Source: Geobacter sp.
Lineage (GTDB): Bacteria; Desulfobacterota; Desulfuromonadia; Geobacterales; Geobacteraceae
Assembly (NCBI GenBank): GCA_016177775.1
Contig: JACOUQ010000015.1
Span: 124,001-188,000, forward strand
Direction: 5' to 3'
DNA length: 64,000 nt
Shown here: positions 17,270 through 26,543 of the stretch, one piece after another
Layout of the letters: every line of letters starts with the position of its first letter
Position numbering within the stretch: position 1 is the stretch's first letter
The notes under the pieces: generated by a model
The model's input: only the letters and a program-made list of their open reading frames with translations
The model's database searches: none
What the model was told of the DNA's origin: nothing
Translations under genes and position numbers: made by a program

Positions 17270-18646
17270 ATGAACAAAAATATTCTTGTCGTTGATGACG
17301 AAGAGAGCATCCGGAGCTCGCTCGGGGGGATACTAGAGGACGAGGGGTATCGTCTGCTCTTTGCCACTAACGGGGTGGAAGCTCTGGAAGTGGCAAAGAA
17401 GGAGTCTCCCGACCTGGTGCTGCTGGACATCTGGATGCCGCAGATGGACGGGCTGGAGACGCTGCAGCGGCTGAAGGAGCTTTATCCTTCGCTGACCGTT
17501 GTCATGATGTCCGGCCACGGCACGGTGGAGACTGCGGTCCGTTCGACGAAACTCGGGGCCTATGACTTCATCGAGAAACCGCTTTCCCTTGAAAAGGTGG
17601 TGCTGACGGTCAAGAATGCCCTCGATGCCGGACGGATGCGGGAAGAGAACGAAACCCTGCGCGACCAGGCAATGGGCGAACACGACATGATAGGCAACAC
17701 GCCGATCATGCGGAAGCTGATGGAACAGATACGGCTTGTGGCGCCTGCCAACGCGTCGGTCCTGATCACCGGCGAGAACGGAACCGGCAAGGAACTTGTG
17801 GCACGCTCCATCCATTTCCACAGTCAACGCAGGGACAAGCCGTTCGTAGCCATTAACTGCGCCGCCCTTCCCGAGGAACTGATCGAATCCGAGCTGTTCG
17901 GACACGAAAAGGGGGCATTCACCGGGGCCGTGGCCCTGAAGAAGGGGAAGTTCGATCTCGCCGATGGCGGCACGATTTTTCTCGACGAGATCGGCGACAT
18001 GTCCCTCAAGACGCAGGCGAAGGTACTCCGCATCCTCCAGGAGCGGACCTTCGAGCGGGTAGGGGGCACCCGCACCATAGAGGTGGACGTGCGGGTCATC
18101 GCGGCCACCAACAAGGTCCTGGAGGAAGAGATCAAGGTAGGGCATTTCCGTGAAGACCTCTATTACCGCCTTAATGTCGTCCCCTTCCTGGTCCCGCCCC
18201 TTCGGGAACGGCGGGACGACATCCTGCAGCTGATAGACCACTTCCTGGAAATTTTCTGCCAAAGGGAGGGGAAGGGGACGAAGGTGATGGCCCCGGAGGC
18301 GTTGCAGGTCCTGAAAAGTTATGACTGGCCGGGCAATGTGCGGGAGCTGCGCAATGTGGTCGAGCGGCTGGTGATTATGAGTCCGGGCAAGGTTATCACC
18401 GCGAACCATCTCCCCGAGTCGCTTACCGGTACCGACGAGACCAGGTATGTATCGGGTTCGCGGCTGGGAAGCGTCATGGAGTTTTCCAGCCTGCGCGAGG
18501 CGCGGGAGGAGTTCGAAAAAGAGTTCATCATCCAGAAGCTGGAGGAGAACGACTGGAACATATCCAGGACCGCCGAGGCGATCGAGCTTGAGCGAAGCAA
18601 CCTTCACCGCAAGATCAAGAGTTACGGCATTGACCTGAAAAAATAG
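17270..18646 (+). CDS. NtrX-like sigma-54-dependent response regulator
   Basis: A 458-residue NtrC-class activator: receiver domain with Asp10/Glu11 and phospho-acceptor Asp53 (VLLDIWMP), AAA+ domain with Walker A GENGTGKE near residue 168, the sigma-54-contacting GAFTGA loop near 217, Walker B GGTIFLDEIGDM near 238, and a C-terminal Fis-type helix-turn-helix (WNISRTAEAIELERSNLHRKI). It should be phosphorylated by the adjacent NtrY-like kinase and activate sigma-54 promoters. The sigma-54 site before lpxC, 4 kb upstream, is an obvious candidate target. Confidence 0.9.
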   Translation: MNKNILVVDDEESIRSSLGGILEDEGYRLLFATNGVEALEVAKKESPDLVLLDIWMPQMDGLETLQRLKELYPSLTVVMMSGHGTVETAVRSTKLGAYDFIEKPLSLEKVVLTVKNALDAGRMREENETLRDQAMGEHDMIGNTPIMRKLMEQIRLVAPANASVLITGENGTGKELVARSIHFHSQRRDKPFVAINCAALPEELIESELFGHEKGAFTGAVALKKGKFDLADGGTIFLDEIGDMSLKTQAKVLRILQERTFERVGGTRTIEVDVRVIAATNKVLEEEIKVGHFREDLYYRLNVVPFLVPPLRERRDDILQLIDHFLEIFCQREGKGTKVMAPEALQVLKSYDWPGNVRELRNVVERLVIMSPGKVITANHLPESLTGTDETRYVSGSRLGSVMEFSSLREAREEFEKEFIIQKLEENDWNISRTAEAIELERSNLHRKIKSYGIDLKK

Positions 18647-18650
18647 AACC

Positions 18651-20549
18651 TCAGATCTCGATCCCTTCGCTCGATTTCATGAAGATCGTGTCGATTTCAT
18701 TTACAAGGGGGGAGATGCTGTCGGGAACCCTGCGGCCGGCCGTGGACAAGGTCAGCGTTTTGGCATGCCTGCCCGAGGAGATGTTCAGAATCATGAATAC
18801 AGGGGTTTGCGCAGTGTCCTGATTTATCCTTAATTTTTTCACTACTTCTTCAGCAGTTTCCTTTGCGAAGCTTCCGATTATCACCCCGGCCGGCGTAGCG
18901 GCCACACACGACTGAAGCGCCCTTTCCGCATCACTGTATAGCGAAACGTCGAATCCTTCCGTGCCGAGCATCACCTCAAGCGTTCTCGATTCATCCTTGT
19001 CCGGGGAGACAACGACTATCCTCCCCCTCGGCTTTATCGCCAGTTGCAGGACTGACAGGATCGCGTACCTGTCCAAGGGCTTGAATATATAGCCGCTCAT
19101 GGCGATACGTGGTTCCCCCCCCTCTTCCGGGATATAGAGAAAGGCGAGAAGAAGGGGAATGTCGGAGTTGCGCGCCCATCTTTCAAGTTCATTGAACTCA
19201 TCCCACCGTTCCGTTACGTCGGAAATGATGAGCCCTGTGGGCATTCCCTGGGCCACATCCATTGCCCTTCCAGGGGTATCCGCGCCGAGGGTCGAGTAGC
19301 CCATGTCTTCCAGTTTTTTCCGCAAAGAATGCCTGATGGCGATGTCTCCGGAGTGGACGAGAATGGGCCGACGGCTGCCGGCATGCCGAGCTGTTTCCCG
19401 CGCGCTTTCCTCGCTGATGAACTGTGGGATTTCCACAAAGAGGGGGGTAGTGAAATAGAAGGTGCTCCCTTTGCCGACCTCGCTTTCCACCCAAATTTTT
19501 CCTTCATGGAATTCGACGATCTTCCTGGAGATGCTCAGGCCGAGTCCTGTCCCTTTCGGTCGAGACGGGACGCTTTCTGATATCCGGTAAAATTCCTCGA
19601 AGATCTTCTCCTTCTCGTCCGGGAAAATCCCTTCCCCAGTGTCTGCGACGAAGAACTCGGCGTATCCGTCTTTCTTGCGCACCCCTGCGGTTATGGTCCC
19701 CTTGGCGGTGAATTTCACGGCGTTGTTCAGCAGATTGACCAGAACCTGGTTCAGTTGGTTCTTGTCTCCCTTTACGTTTACAGTCTCTGGCGGCAAATCT
19801 TTTACGAGATTAAGTCCCTTTTCCGTTGCCATCGGCATCACGACCTTGACACTCTCCTCGATCAGGTCGCAGACCTTGATCCGACTCATGGCGAATTCGA
19901 CCTTGCCTGCATCCACCCGGACCAGGTCGAGCAGATCGTTTACCATGGCGGTCATAATTTCGCTTTCCACGTTGATGATCTTTACGAACTCCTTTTCCGT
20001 TTCCCTGTCGATGTCTTCATAGTTCAGGAGGATTTCGGAGTATGAACGTATAGAGGAGAGCGGAGTACGCAACTCATGGGAGACGTTCCCGAGAAAATCT
20101 GTTTTCCTCCGGTCCGCTTCCTGCAGCCGCTTGTGGGTCTCGGTAAGGGCATCGAGGGTTGTCTGGAGATTCATGGTGCGATGACTCAATGTGTTGCTCA
20201 ACGCCTGAAACGTCTCGACCGCTCGAAGATGGTTAACCTTCTCCTTGCTGATGGAACGGGCCGCTACCCCGGCCGCTGCGGCCGCGAAGAAAAAGGACGA
20301 CACCTCGGTAAAAAAGGGTAAGAGGGATTGGTAGCCGGGGCGATTCAGGAGAAATATCCCGATAAAGAGGGAACAGAAGCATAGCCCGCTCAGAAGGAGC
20401 GTGTTGAAGCTGAGGCGGAGAGCGTAAAGGATGATGAGGGGATAGTAGAGATACCGGAAGGGGCTCTCGATATCTCCTGTCCAGTAGCACAAGGCAAGGA
20501 GGAGGAAAAAGGAAAAGGCGGAAAGTATTTTGAACAGCCTGTCGCTCAT
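18651..20549 (-). CDS. Membrane histidine kinase with two degenerate receiver domains
   Basis: A 632-residue kinase. About five membrane helices lie in residues 7-100, then a coiled linker, HisKA with [10 protein letters not shown] (His158), HATPase ([27 protein letters not shown]), and two C-terminal receiver-like modules. In the first, the usual acidic pocket reads LVHSGD and the acceptor strand reads LIISDVTE. In the second, the acceptor aspartate is replaced ([10 protein letters not shown]). So at least one is a pseudo-receiver. The start is ATG 20549; upstream frame to 20636 overlaps the divergent pcm promoter. No partner response regulator is adjacent, except the convergent NtrX-like gene. 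Confidence 0.85.
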   Translation of the reverse strand: MSDRLFKILSAFSFFLLLALCYWTGDIESPFRYLYYPLIILYALRLSFNTLLLSGLCFCSLFIGIFLLNRPGYQSLLPFFTEVSSFFFAAAAAGVAARSISKEKVNHLRAVETFQALSNTLSHRTMNLQTTLDALTETHKRLQEADRRKTDFLGNVSHELRTPLSSIRSYSEILLNYEDIDRETEKEFVKIINVESEIMTAMVNDLLDLVRVDAGKVEFAMSRIKVCDLIEESVKVVMPMATEKGLNLVKDLPPETVNVKGDKNQLNQVLVNLLNNAVKFTAKGTITAGVRKKDGYAEFFVADTGEGIFPDEKEKIFEEFYRISESVPSRPKGTGLGLSISRKIVEFHEGKIWVESEVGKGSTFYFTTPLFVEIPQFISEESARETARHAGSRRPILVHSGDIAIRHSLRKKLEDMGYSTLGADTPGRAMDVAQGMPTGLIISDVTERWDEFNELERWARNSDIPLLLAFLYIPEEGGEPRIAMSGYIFKPLDRYAILSVLQLAIKPRGRIVVVSPDKDESRTLEVMLGTEGFDVSLYSDAERALQSCVAATPAGVIIGSFAKETAEEVVKKLRINQDTAQTPVFMILNISSGRHAKTLTLSTAGRRVPDSISPLVNEIDTIFMKSSEGIEI

Positions 20550-20670
20550 TGTTTTTCTCTTGGGCGATGAAGATGGAGCTCCGAAACTGCCGGAGTATGA
20601 TTCAGTAAAGTATAGCAGAGCGTTTGAAGGTTTCATGGGGGCTGATAAAATATTGCGGGAGGTGACAACC

Positions 20671-21384
20671 GTGAAAAAGCCACTCGCATTATTTAGCTTC
20701 CTGATGATCGCTGTTTCGGTCCTTGCCGCATCCGACCCCTACCAGGCAAAGCGGCAGACAATGGTGGAAAAGGACCTTCGGTCACGGGGGATCAGGGACA
20801 GCCGGGTGTTGGCGGCCATGGGGCGGGTGCCGCGTCATTTTTTCGTTCCTCCGCGTCTACGCAGCGAGGCATACGGGGACCATCCCCTCCCCATAGGCGA
20901 AGGGCAGACCATTTCCCAGCCGTACGTCGTGGCTCTCATGACCGAGGCATTGAAGCTCGGGCCAACAGACAGGGTGCTGGAGATCGGCACCGGTTCCGGA
21001 TATCAGGCTGCGATACTGGCGGAATTGGTGCGGGAGGTTTATTCCATCGAGATTCGCAAGGCCCTAGCTGAAAAGGCTGAAAAGACTATCAGGGAGCAGG
21101 GTTACAGGAATGTGCGGGTGAAATATGGCGATGGTTACTTCGGTTGGGAAACCCACGCCCCCTTTGATGCCATCATCATAACAGCATCCGTGAACCATAT
21201 TCCGCCGCCGCTCATAAAACAGCTCAAAACGGGAGGGCGCCTGATCCTCCCCCTGGGGAGCACCGTCTTTTCCCAGACCCTTACTCTGGTGACCAAGAAA
21301 AAAGGGGGAGAACTCGACGTCGTGCAGATGGGGCCGGTCGCCTTTGTGCCGATGACGGGGGAGGCGCAAAAAAGCAGGGATTAG
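20671..21384 (+). CDS. pcm: Exported protein-L-isoaspartate O-methyltransferase
   Basis: A 237-residue Pcm. The methyltransferase core shows [16 protein letters not shown], motif [19 protein letters not shown] near residue 96, and GGRLILPLG near 189. It repairs isoaspartate damage in proteins. The start is read as GTG 20671, preceded by GGAGGTG seven bases away. This gives [20 protein letters not shown], a classic signal peptide, so the enzyme is probably periplasmic. Starts further upstream lack ribosome sites. The stop is followed directly by a GGGACC repeat array. Confidence 0.88.
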   Translation: MKKPLALFSFLMIAVSVLAASDPYQAKRQTMVEKDLRSRGIRDSRVLAAMGRVPRHFFVPPRLRSEAYGDHPLPIGEGQTISQPYVVALMTEALKLGPTDRVLEIGTGSGYQAAILAELVREVYSIEIRKALAEKAEKTIREQGYRNVRVKYGDGYFGWETHAPFDAIIITASVNHIPPPLIKQLKTGGRLILPLGSTVFSQTLTLVTKKKGGELDVVQMGPVAFVPMTGEAQKSRD

Positions 21385-21385
21385 G

Positions 21386-21488
21386 GAACGGGGACCAGGG
21401 ACCGGTAAAGGCTATTATGAAGCACGAATTTTGGTAAAATTTCAGGGATTTTCGCATTTAACGTTTTTTCAGTCCCCAGTCCCCGCCG
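21386..21488. repeat. Short GGGGACC arrays flanking a convergent gene pair
   Basis: 21386-21414 is GGGGACC/AGGGACC and ends in GGACCGGTAAAGGCT, identical to the end of the array at 11390-11428. 21470-21488 is the complementary form (AGTCCCC units) and supplies the last codons of the minus-strand membrane protein. Confidence 0.75.
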
Positions 21489-23832
21489 TCAGGCAAATCG
21501 CTGCCAGAAAATAGGCGAGTGCCGCCAGGAGGAGCACGCCGCTGAAGCCGATTCCCATTACGCAGATGACCGCCAGAGGCGGGGCCAGGACCGAACAGCA
21601 GCCGTTCATGGCCCAGGCCCAGGGTATCAGGGATATCTGCTGTTCTCCGAGCAATTTCAAGCCGGTGGGGAACGGTATCCCCATCAGGATGCCGGGAGGG
21701 ACGAGAAGGGCAAAGGCGAGCGCCACTTTTACCCAGAGGGAGAATGGGAGGAGTGTCGCTGTTATTCCGGGGAGAAGGAGATGATACAACAGGAGCAACA
21801 TGGCCAGGGCGAATGGGGTAACTGCTCCCTGCAGCAAGGGATACCGATGCCCCAGGAGGCTTCCCGCGCCCGAGCTCGCCAGGAGCGCGGCGAGGACCGT
21901 TGCCACCGCATAGGGCGGGGTTTCCAGAAGCAGGATGAATTTCTGGATCAGGACAATCTCCACGAACATGTACCCTAGGCCAAGCAGCGCAAAATAGGGA
22001 AGAAACACCTTTCCCGTGCCCCGTCCAATATCCCCCGGGTCTTTCTTTCGCAGGCCGATGGCTGGAAGTGCCACGAGGACGAGGCTTATCAGCACGACCT
22101 GGACGAATATCGCCGGCAGGATATACCCCTCCTCCAGGAAGAAGAGCCACTTCCTCCCCATGGTGCGGTAGGTTTCGCTCAGATTGCCGAATTTCAGGAA
22201 ATGATGGAAAAAGGGGGCGTCATCCCGCACAGGGGTGATGTCGAACAGGTATCTGTCCGAAAAGCGCTTTCTAGCAGCGGGATCGAGAATGTCCCGGAAG
22301 GCCGCGAAATAATCAGTTGTGGGCATTTTCACATGGACATTGCTTTCAGCGGCAGTCAGTTCCGGCAGATAGGCCAGGTCGAACCTCCGCTCGGCCGCGA
22401 ACCGCCGGACTGCGGTGATATCAGCTGACGAAAGGGGTGTCTTTTTCACGAGCAGACAGAGGCTTCCCCAGCTTCTCACCGCGGCCACATGGCCGGATGG
22501 GGCTTCCCCCATCTCCTCCATGGCCGCGGCAATGGTGGCGAGCAACCGTAGCTCCAGCCTGGGCGGGGGGATGATGTAAAGGTTCAAGCATAACAGGCCA
22601 TCTGGTTCGAGATGCGCCAGGTATTCGCGGAACGCCTCCACAGTATAACGATACTCTTCTGCGATGCCGAAGCCGCCCGCCGGCTCAACCCCAAGGAGTG
22701 AGAGGTCGATGAGGTCGAACAGCTCTTTTCGCCCCTTGAGCCATGATCTGCCTAGACCGGTCCAGGTGTCATCGGAGTAAATTCCCCCTGAGAACGCTCC
22801 GAAATCTTCCCTCAACACTCGTACCAGGTCGGGATTCGTCTCCACCTTGACGATCCGGCCGACCTGGTGGCGGTTGGCAAGAAGGACATGCAGCCCGCCG
22901 CGGGGGTCCAGGAGAAGGGCGGATTTCTTTTTGCCAAGGGCATAAGGGAGGGAAGCCGGCAGTTGATCGAGGAAAGCCAGTTTCTTCTCGTCAGCGGCGG
23001 TAACAGCGGTTAGTTCGCCGGCATCGATGGAAAGGCCTATCTGGTCCGGCAGCCGGTCGAGATAGGAGAGGGCGAGGCCAGGCGCGAAGCGGGCAGCGGG
23101 GCTTTTAAAGGCATCCAGACGCGAGAAGGGGGTGTACCATGTTTTCAGGTGTACTGCACCTGGGTACCTGATCGCGCTTTCGAGCCCTTTGTATTCCGAT
23201 ATCCTCAGCTTCGCGAACTCGGGGGCATGGAGAAAGAGCGCAAGGTCTGCAGCCATAAAGAGAACGGTCACCAATTTCAGGTACTTGCCGCCGTAACCGA
23301 AGGCGGCAGCCAGGGCAGCCATGGAGATGAGGTAAACCCCCTGTTCAGGGGGAATGCGGTACATGAGCCCGAGCACGCCGAGCGATCCGAATCCGGCCCC
23401 GAGTAGATCCGCTCCGTACAGTCGGCCCGATTCCTTGCTCACCGCGCTGAAGGCGGTGGCCAGCAGCAGGCCGATGAAGAAGAAGGGGAGGGAGAATGTC
23501 AGGTAGTAGAGCGCTATATAGAATAGCTGCCACTTGTCCCAGCCGAGGCGCACCGGATCAAGGGGGATGCGGTTGGTGACCAGGTATGACGAGGTCATGC
23601 TTATGCCGAGGGCCAGGGCATACCACCCGATTCCGGACATATCCCTCAGGCGCGGGTTGAGCGCGAGAGCTGTCCCGCTGGCGCCAAAGCCGAGCATGGC
23701 AATGCTGACGATCATGAACGCGAAATGGTACCAGAGTGAGATGGAGAAGATGCGGGTGAGGAGGACCTCGAAGGCGAGGCTCGAGGCCGAGCTGATGAAT
23801 ATAGTTATGAGAACTTTTCTGTCAAGGTTCAT
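21469..23832 (-). CDS. Membrane-bound spermidine-synthase-like protein
   Basis: A 787-residue protein with three parts: an N-terminal membrane bundle of about six helices, a central cytoplasmic Rossmann-type domain (residues about 290-420, with LLLDPRGGLHVLLANRH and KVETNPDLVRVL), and a C-terminal bundle of about six helices ending in MGIPFPTGLKLLG and GVLLLAALAYFLAA. This is the arrangement of large bacterial spermidine synthase-like membrane proteins. The polyamine-binding residues cannot be confirmed, so the substrate is unknown. The last residues (TAGTGD) come from the AGTCCCC repeat. Confidence 0.65.
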   Translation of the reverse strand: MNLDRKVLITIFISSASSLAFEVLLTRIFSISLWYHFAFMIVSIAMLGFGASGTALALNPRLRDMSGIGWYALALGISMTSSYLVTNRIPLDPVRLGWDKWQLFYIALYYLTFSLPFFFIGLLLATAFSAVSKESGRLYGADLLGAGFGSLGVLGLMYRIPPEQGVYLISMAALAAAFGYGGKYLKLVTVLFMAADLALFLHAPEFAKLRISEYKGLESAIRYPGAVHLKTWYTPFSRLDAFKSPAARFAPGLALSYLDRLPDQIGLSIDAGELTAVTAADEKKLAFLDQLPASLPYALGKKKSALLLDPRGGLHVLLANRHQVGRIVKVETNPDLVRVLREDFGAFSGGIYSDDTWTGLGRSWLKGRKELFDLIDLSLLGVEPAGGFGIAEEYRYTVEAFREYLAHLEPDGLLCLNLYIIPPPRLELRLLATIAAAMEEMGEAPSGHVAAVRSWGSLCLLVKKTPLSSADITAVRRFAAERRFDLAYLPELTAAESNVHVKMPTTDYFAAFRDILDPAARKRFSDRYLFDITPVRDDAPFFHHFLKFGNLSETYRTMGRKWLFFLEEGYILPAIFVQVVLISLVLVALPAIGLRKKDPGDIGRGTGKVFLPYFALLGLGYMFVEIVLIQKFILLLETPPYAVATVLAALLASSGAGSLLGHRYPLLQGAVTPFALAMLLLLYHLLLPGITATLLPFSLWVKVALAFALLVPPGILMGIPFPTGLKLLGEQQISLIPWAWAMNGCCSVLAPPLAVICVMGIGFSGVLLLAALAYFLAAICLTAGTGD

Positions 23833-24012
23833 GGCGGGCGTTTAGTTCGAATCGTTAACAGATTTGATCAATTATACCAGAAGAGTTGCTTCGCTGGAGC
23901 CAGGTCGGGGGCTTTCCTGAAACAAAAGGCACTATTTACGGCCACGATGTAATTTAGTATGAATAAAAATAGTGGCCTTCTTTCAATTATCTGAAAACAG
24001 AAGTTTACGCAC

Positions 24013-24040
24013 TTGACACGCAAACAGCTTTCTGTAAAAA
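24013..24040 (+). promoter_or_regulatory. Candidate sigma-70 promoter of the carbonic anhydrase gene
   Basis: A perfect TTGACA at 24013-24018 and TAAAAA at 24035-24040, 16 bases apart, 43 bases before the ATG. A GGCCAC/GTGGCC inverted repeat flanks the upstream stretch 23940-23977. Confidence 0.5.
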
Positions 24041-24082
24041 TGCCACCACCGTTTAATATGGCTAAAATATGCGGAGGAGCAG

Positions 24083-24631
24083 ATGACCCTTCTTGACGCG
24101 ATTCTCGATGCAAACAAGCAATTCGTAAGGCCCGGGGCCTTTCCGCCGCTCCCGAAAAACCCCAAAAAACAGTTTGCCATCTTTACCTGCATGGATACCC
24201 GGCTGGTGGATTTCCTCGAACCGGCCATGGGGATCAGCCGGGGGGATGCAAAGGTGATAAAGAACGCGGGGAATACGGTCATAGACCCGAATGGCGGGGT
24301 GATCCGAAGCCTGGTGGCGGCCATTTTCATGCTCGGCGTGGAAGAGGTGTTTGTTATCGGGCACCGGGACTGCGGCATGGCCTCGGTAGACGCGGCCCAG
24401 CTGAAGGAGAAGATGGTGCAAAGGGGGGTCGAATCCCGCGACATCGATCGGCTTGTCCCTGACCTGGCCCAGTGGATCGGCGCCTTTTCCTGCCCGGAAG
24501 AGAACGTCGCGCGGGTAGTTTCCATAATTCGCGACTGCCCGCTCATTCCAAGAGATGTCCCGATTCACGGCCTGCTTTTCTGCCCGAACGACGGTCATCT
24601 GGAGGTGATTGTCCAAGGGTACCTTGTATGA
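24083..24631 (+). CDS. Beta-class carbonic anhydrase
   Basis: A 182-residue enzyme with the beta-class zinc ligands: CMDTR (Cys37, Asp39, Arg41) and HRDC (His and Cys near 93-96). It interconverts CO2 and bicarbonate. It has a strong ribosome site (GGAGGAG) and stands alone behind a promoter. It is at the short end of the family, similar to the type III Mycobacterium-like group. Confidence 0.88.
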   Translation: MTLLDAILDANKQFVRPGAFPPLPKNPKKQFAIFTCMDTRLVDFLEPAMGISRGDAKVIKNAGNTVIDPNGGVIRSLVAAIFMLGVEEVFVIGHRDCGMASVDAAQLKEKMVQRGVESRDIDRLVPDLAQWIGAFSCPEENVARVVSIIRDCPLIPRDVPIHGLLFCPNDGHLEVIVQGYLV

Positions 24632-24727
24632 TTGTTATAAAAAATTTAGGAAATAGGTTGATACTGATGCGTAAGTAGATTAGAATACGTTAAGTTAATT
24701 TGGGGATGATTCCGCCCGGGAGGGGCT

Positions 24728-26029
24728 GTGGCTATTCCGCTTCGCATTCTGATTGTTGATGATTCATCAGCCGATACCGAACTCGTATTGCAGGAGATGC
24801 GCAGAGGAGGTTACGATCCGTCGTTCAGTCGTGTTGATAGCGAATCGGCAACGAGTGCCGCACTTGACAACTCCGACTGGGACATTATAGTCGTAGACAA
24901 TGGAATACCGCACTTTGACGGTTATAAAGCCTTGCGGATCGCCAGGGAAAAGAATCCAGATATTCCGTTTATCATGCTCTCCTCCAAAGCCGGGGAAGTA
25001 GCGGCCGTGGAGGCGATGAAGGCCGGAGCCCACGACTATATCCTTAAGGACAACCTGGGGCGTTTGGTCCCCGCCGTTGGCCGCGAACTGCAGGAAAGCG
25101 AAGAGCGGCGCGAGCGCAGGCGCGCGGAAAAGGCCCTTGAGGAACATGCCCATTTCATGCGGGTGCTGCTCGACGCCATTCCCGCGCCGATCTTCTACAA
25201 GGACACCAATGGCCTGTTCCTGGGGTGCAACAAGGCATTCGAGGCGGTCATGGGGATTCCGCGGGAGCAGATAATCGGCAGCACCTTTCACGAGATTGTC
25301 CCGCGTTATCTTGCCGAGCAGTACGCCAGCTCGGACGAGCAACTGATGAAGGAGCAGGGATTGGAGATTTCCGAGGGGATGCTCGTCAACGCTGACGGCG
25401 TTACCCTGGACGTGATCTTTTACAAGGCGACCTTCGGCAGTATCGATGGTACGCTGGGGGGGCTGGTCGGCACTATACTGGACATAACGGAGCGAAAGCG
25501 GATGGAGCAGCAGCTCTGGTATGTGAGTATGCACGATGGGTTGACCGGCTTGTACAACCGGGCATATTTCGAGGAGGAGATAGGTCGGTTGGAGCGGGGG
25601 AGAAATTTTCCGGTCAGCGTGGTAATGGCGGACGTGGACCGCCTCAAGGAGATCAACGATACCCACGGCCATGCCGCCGGGGACAGAGTGCTCAACCGGG
25701 CCGCGCAGGCGCTTCGTTCCGCGTTCCGTTCAGAGGACGTGGTGGCTAGGATCGGCGGCGACGAATTCGCGGCATTGCTCCCCAATGCCGACGGTCGTGC
25801 GGTGCGGGAAGTGATCCAGCGAATAGATGTGGTAACTAAAACCATGAACGGTACTGCCGGCGAACTCCCATTCAGCCTTTCCATCGGTGCTGCCACGGCC
25901 AGGCAGGGTAAACCTCTGCAGGAAATGCTGAAACTTGCCGATTCGCGTATGTACAGCGCAAAGTTCAGCCAGGTGCCTGAACAGGTGAAGCATGGAAGCA
26001 GGAGAAATTATAGAGCGACTGAAGCTTGA
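24728..26029 (+). CDS. Response regulator diguanylate cyclase (REC-PAS-GGDEF)
   Basis: A 433-residue protein read from a GTG start with GGGAGGGG before it. The receiver domain has acceptor Asp57 in VVDNGIPHFDG; a PAS domain spans about 140-260; the GGDEF domain follows with an intact IGGDEF near residue 342. An inhibitory I-site RSED lies five residues before it, so product inhibition by c-di-GMP is expected. The window also holds two c-di-GMP riboswitches, so this enzyme could feed their signal. The end overlaps the cupin gene by 38 bases. Confidence 0.9.
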   Translation: MAIPLRILIVDDSSADTELVLQEMRRGGYDPSFSRVDSESATSAALDNSDWDIIVVDNGIPHFDGYKALRIAREKNPDIPFIMLSSKAGEVAAVEAMKAGAHDYILKDNLGRLVPAVGRELQESEERRERRRAEKALEEHAHFMRVLLDAIPAPIFYKDTNGLFLGCNKAFEAVMGIPREQIIGSTFHEIVPRYLAEQYASSDEQLMKEQGLEISEGMLVNADGVTLDVIFYKATFGSIDGTLGGLVGTILDITERKRMEQQLWYVSMHDGLTGLYNRAYFEEEIGRLERGRNFPVSVVMADVDRLKEINDTHGHAAGDRVLNRAAQALRSAFRSEDVVARIGGDEFAALLPNADGRAVREVIQRIDVVTKTMNGTAGELPFSLSIGAATARQGKPLQEMLKLADSRMYSAKFSQVPEQVKHGSRRNYRATEA

Positions 26030-26468
26030 GCCGCACCCTGAAGGTGGGTGGTACAGGGAGGCTTACCGTTCGGCGAGCCCCGTCGGCCTCCACGACGACC
26101 GGACAGGCGAGCGGGTCGCCCTGACTGCCATCTTTTTTCTCCTTGAAGCCGGGGATTTTTCCGCTTTCCACACTGTGCGGAGCGAGGAGGCATGGGTCCA
26201 TCTGGACGGGGCTCCTCTCGAACTCGTAATGTTGCCCAGGGAGCCGGAAATCGGGCTCCTGACTGCCGTTGGGGGCGGTGGAGAGCCTCTGCTCGTTGTC
26301 CCTCCCGACACGCTGCAGGCCGCCCGCACCCTCGGCGAATACACCCTTGTTTCCTGCTTGGTTGCCCCCGGTTTCGATTTCGCCGATTTCCGCATTCCCT
26401 CCCGCGCGGAACTGCAAGCACAGTTCCCGGAATATTCCGAACTGATAGACCGTTTTACCCGTCAGTAA
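25992..26468 (+). CDS. Cupin, DUF985 family
   Basis: A 158-residue single cupin. It begins with IIERLKLEPHPEGGWYREAYR, the DUF985 signature, and continues with TAIFFLLEAGDFSAFHTVRSEE, where a His sits at the metal/sugar site, and VAPGFDFADFRI at the end. The biochemical role of the family is not established. It overlaps the diguanylate cyclase gene by 38 bases in another frame, with TGAAGCATGG at the start. Confidence 0.85.
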   Translation: MEAGEIIERLKLEPHPEGGWYREAYRSASPVGLHDDRTGERVALTAIFFLLEAGDFSAFHTVRSEEAWVHLDGAPLELVMLPREPEIGLLTAVGGGGEPLLVVPPDTLQAARTLGEYTLVSCLVAPGFDFADFRIPSRAELQAQFPEYSELIDRFTRQ

Positions 26469-26489
26469 ATTCTAATTTACTCACGCAAA

Positions 26490-26538
26490 GCCGCAAAGAC
26501 CGCAAAGGTAGGTTGGGCAAAGCGTAGCGTGCCCAACG
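26490..26538. repeat. Intergenic repeats: CGCAAAG array and GTTGGGCA palindrome
   Basis: CGCAAAGCCGCAAAGACCGCAAAGG is three near copies of CGCAAAG; it is followed by an imperfect palindrome at 26511-26538 (GGTTGGGCAAAGCG ... GTGCCCAAC). Palindromes of this kind are REP-like and occur between convergent genes here. Confidence 0.6.
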
Positions 26539-26543
26539 ACCGG

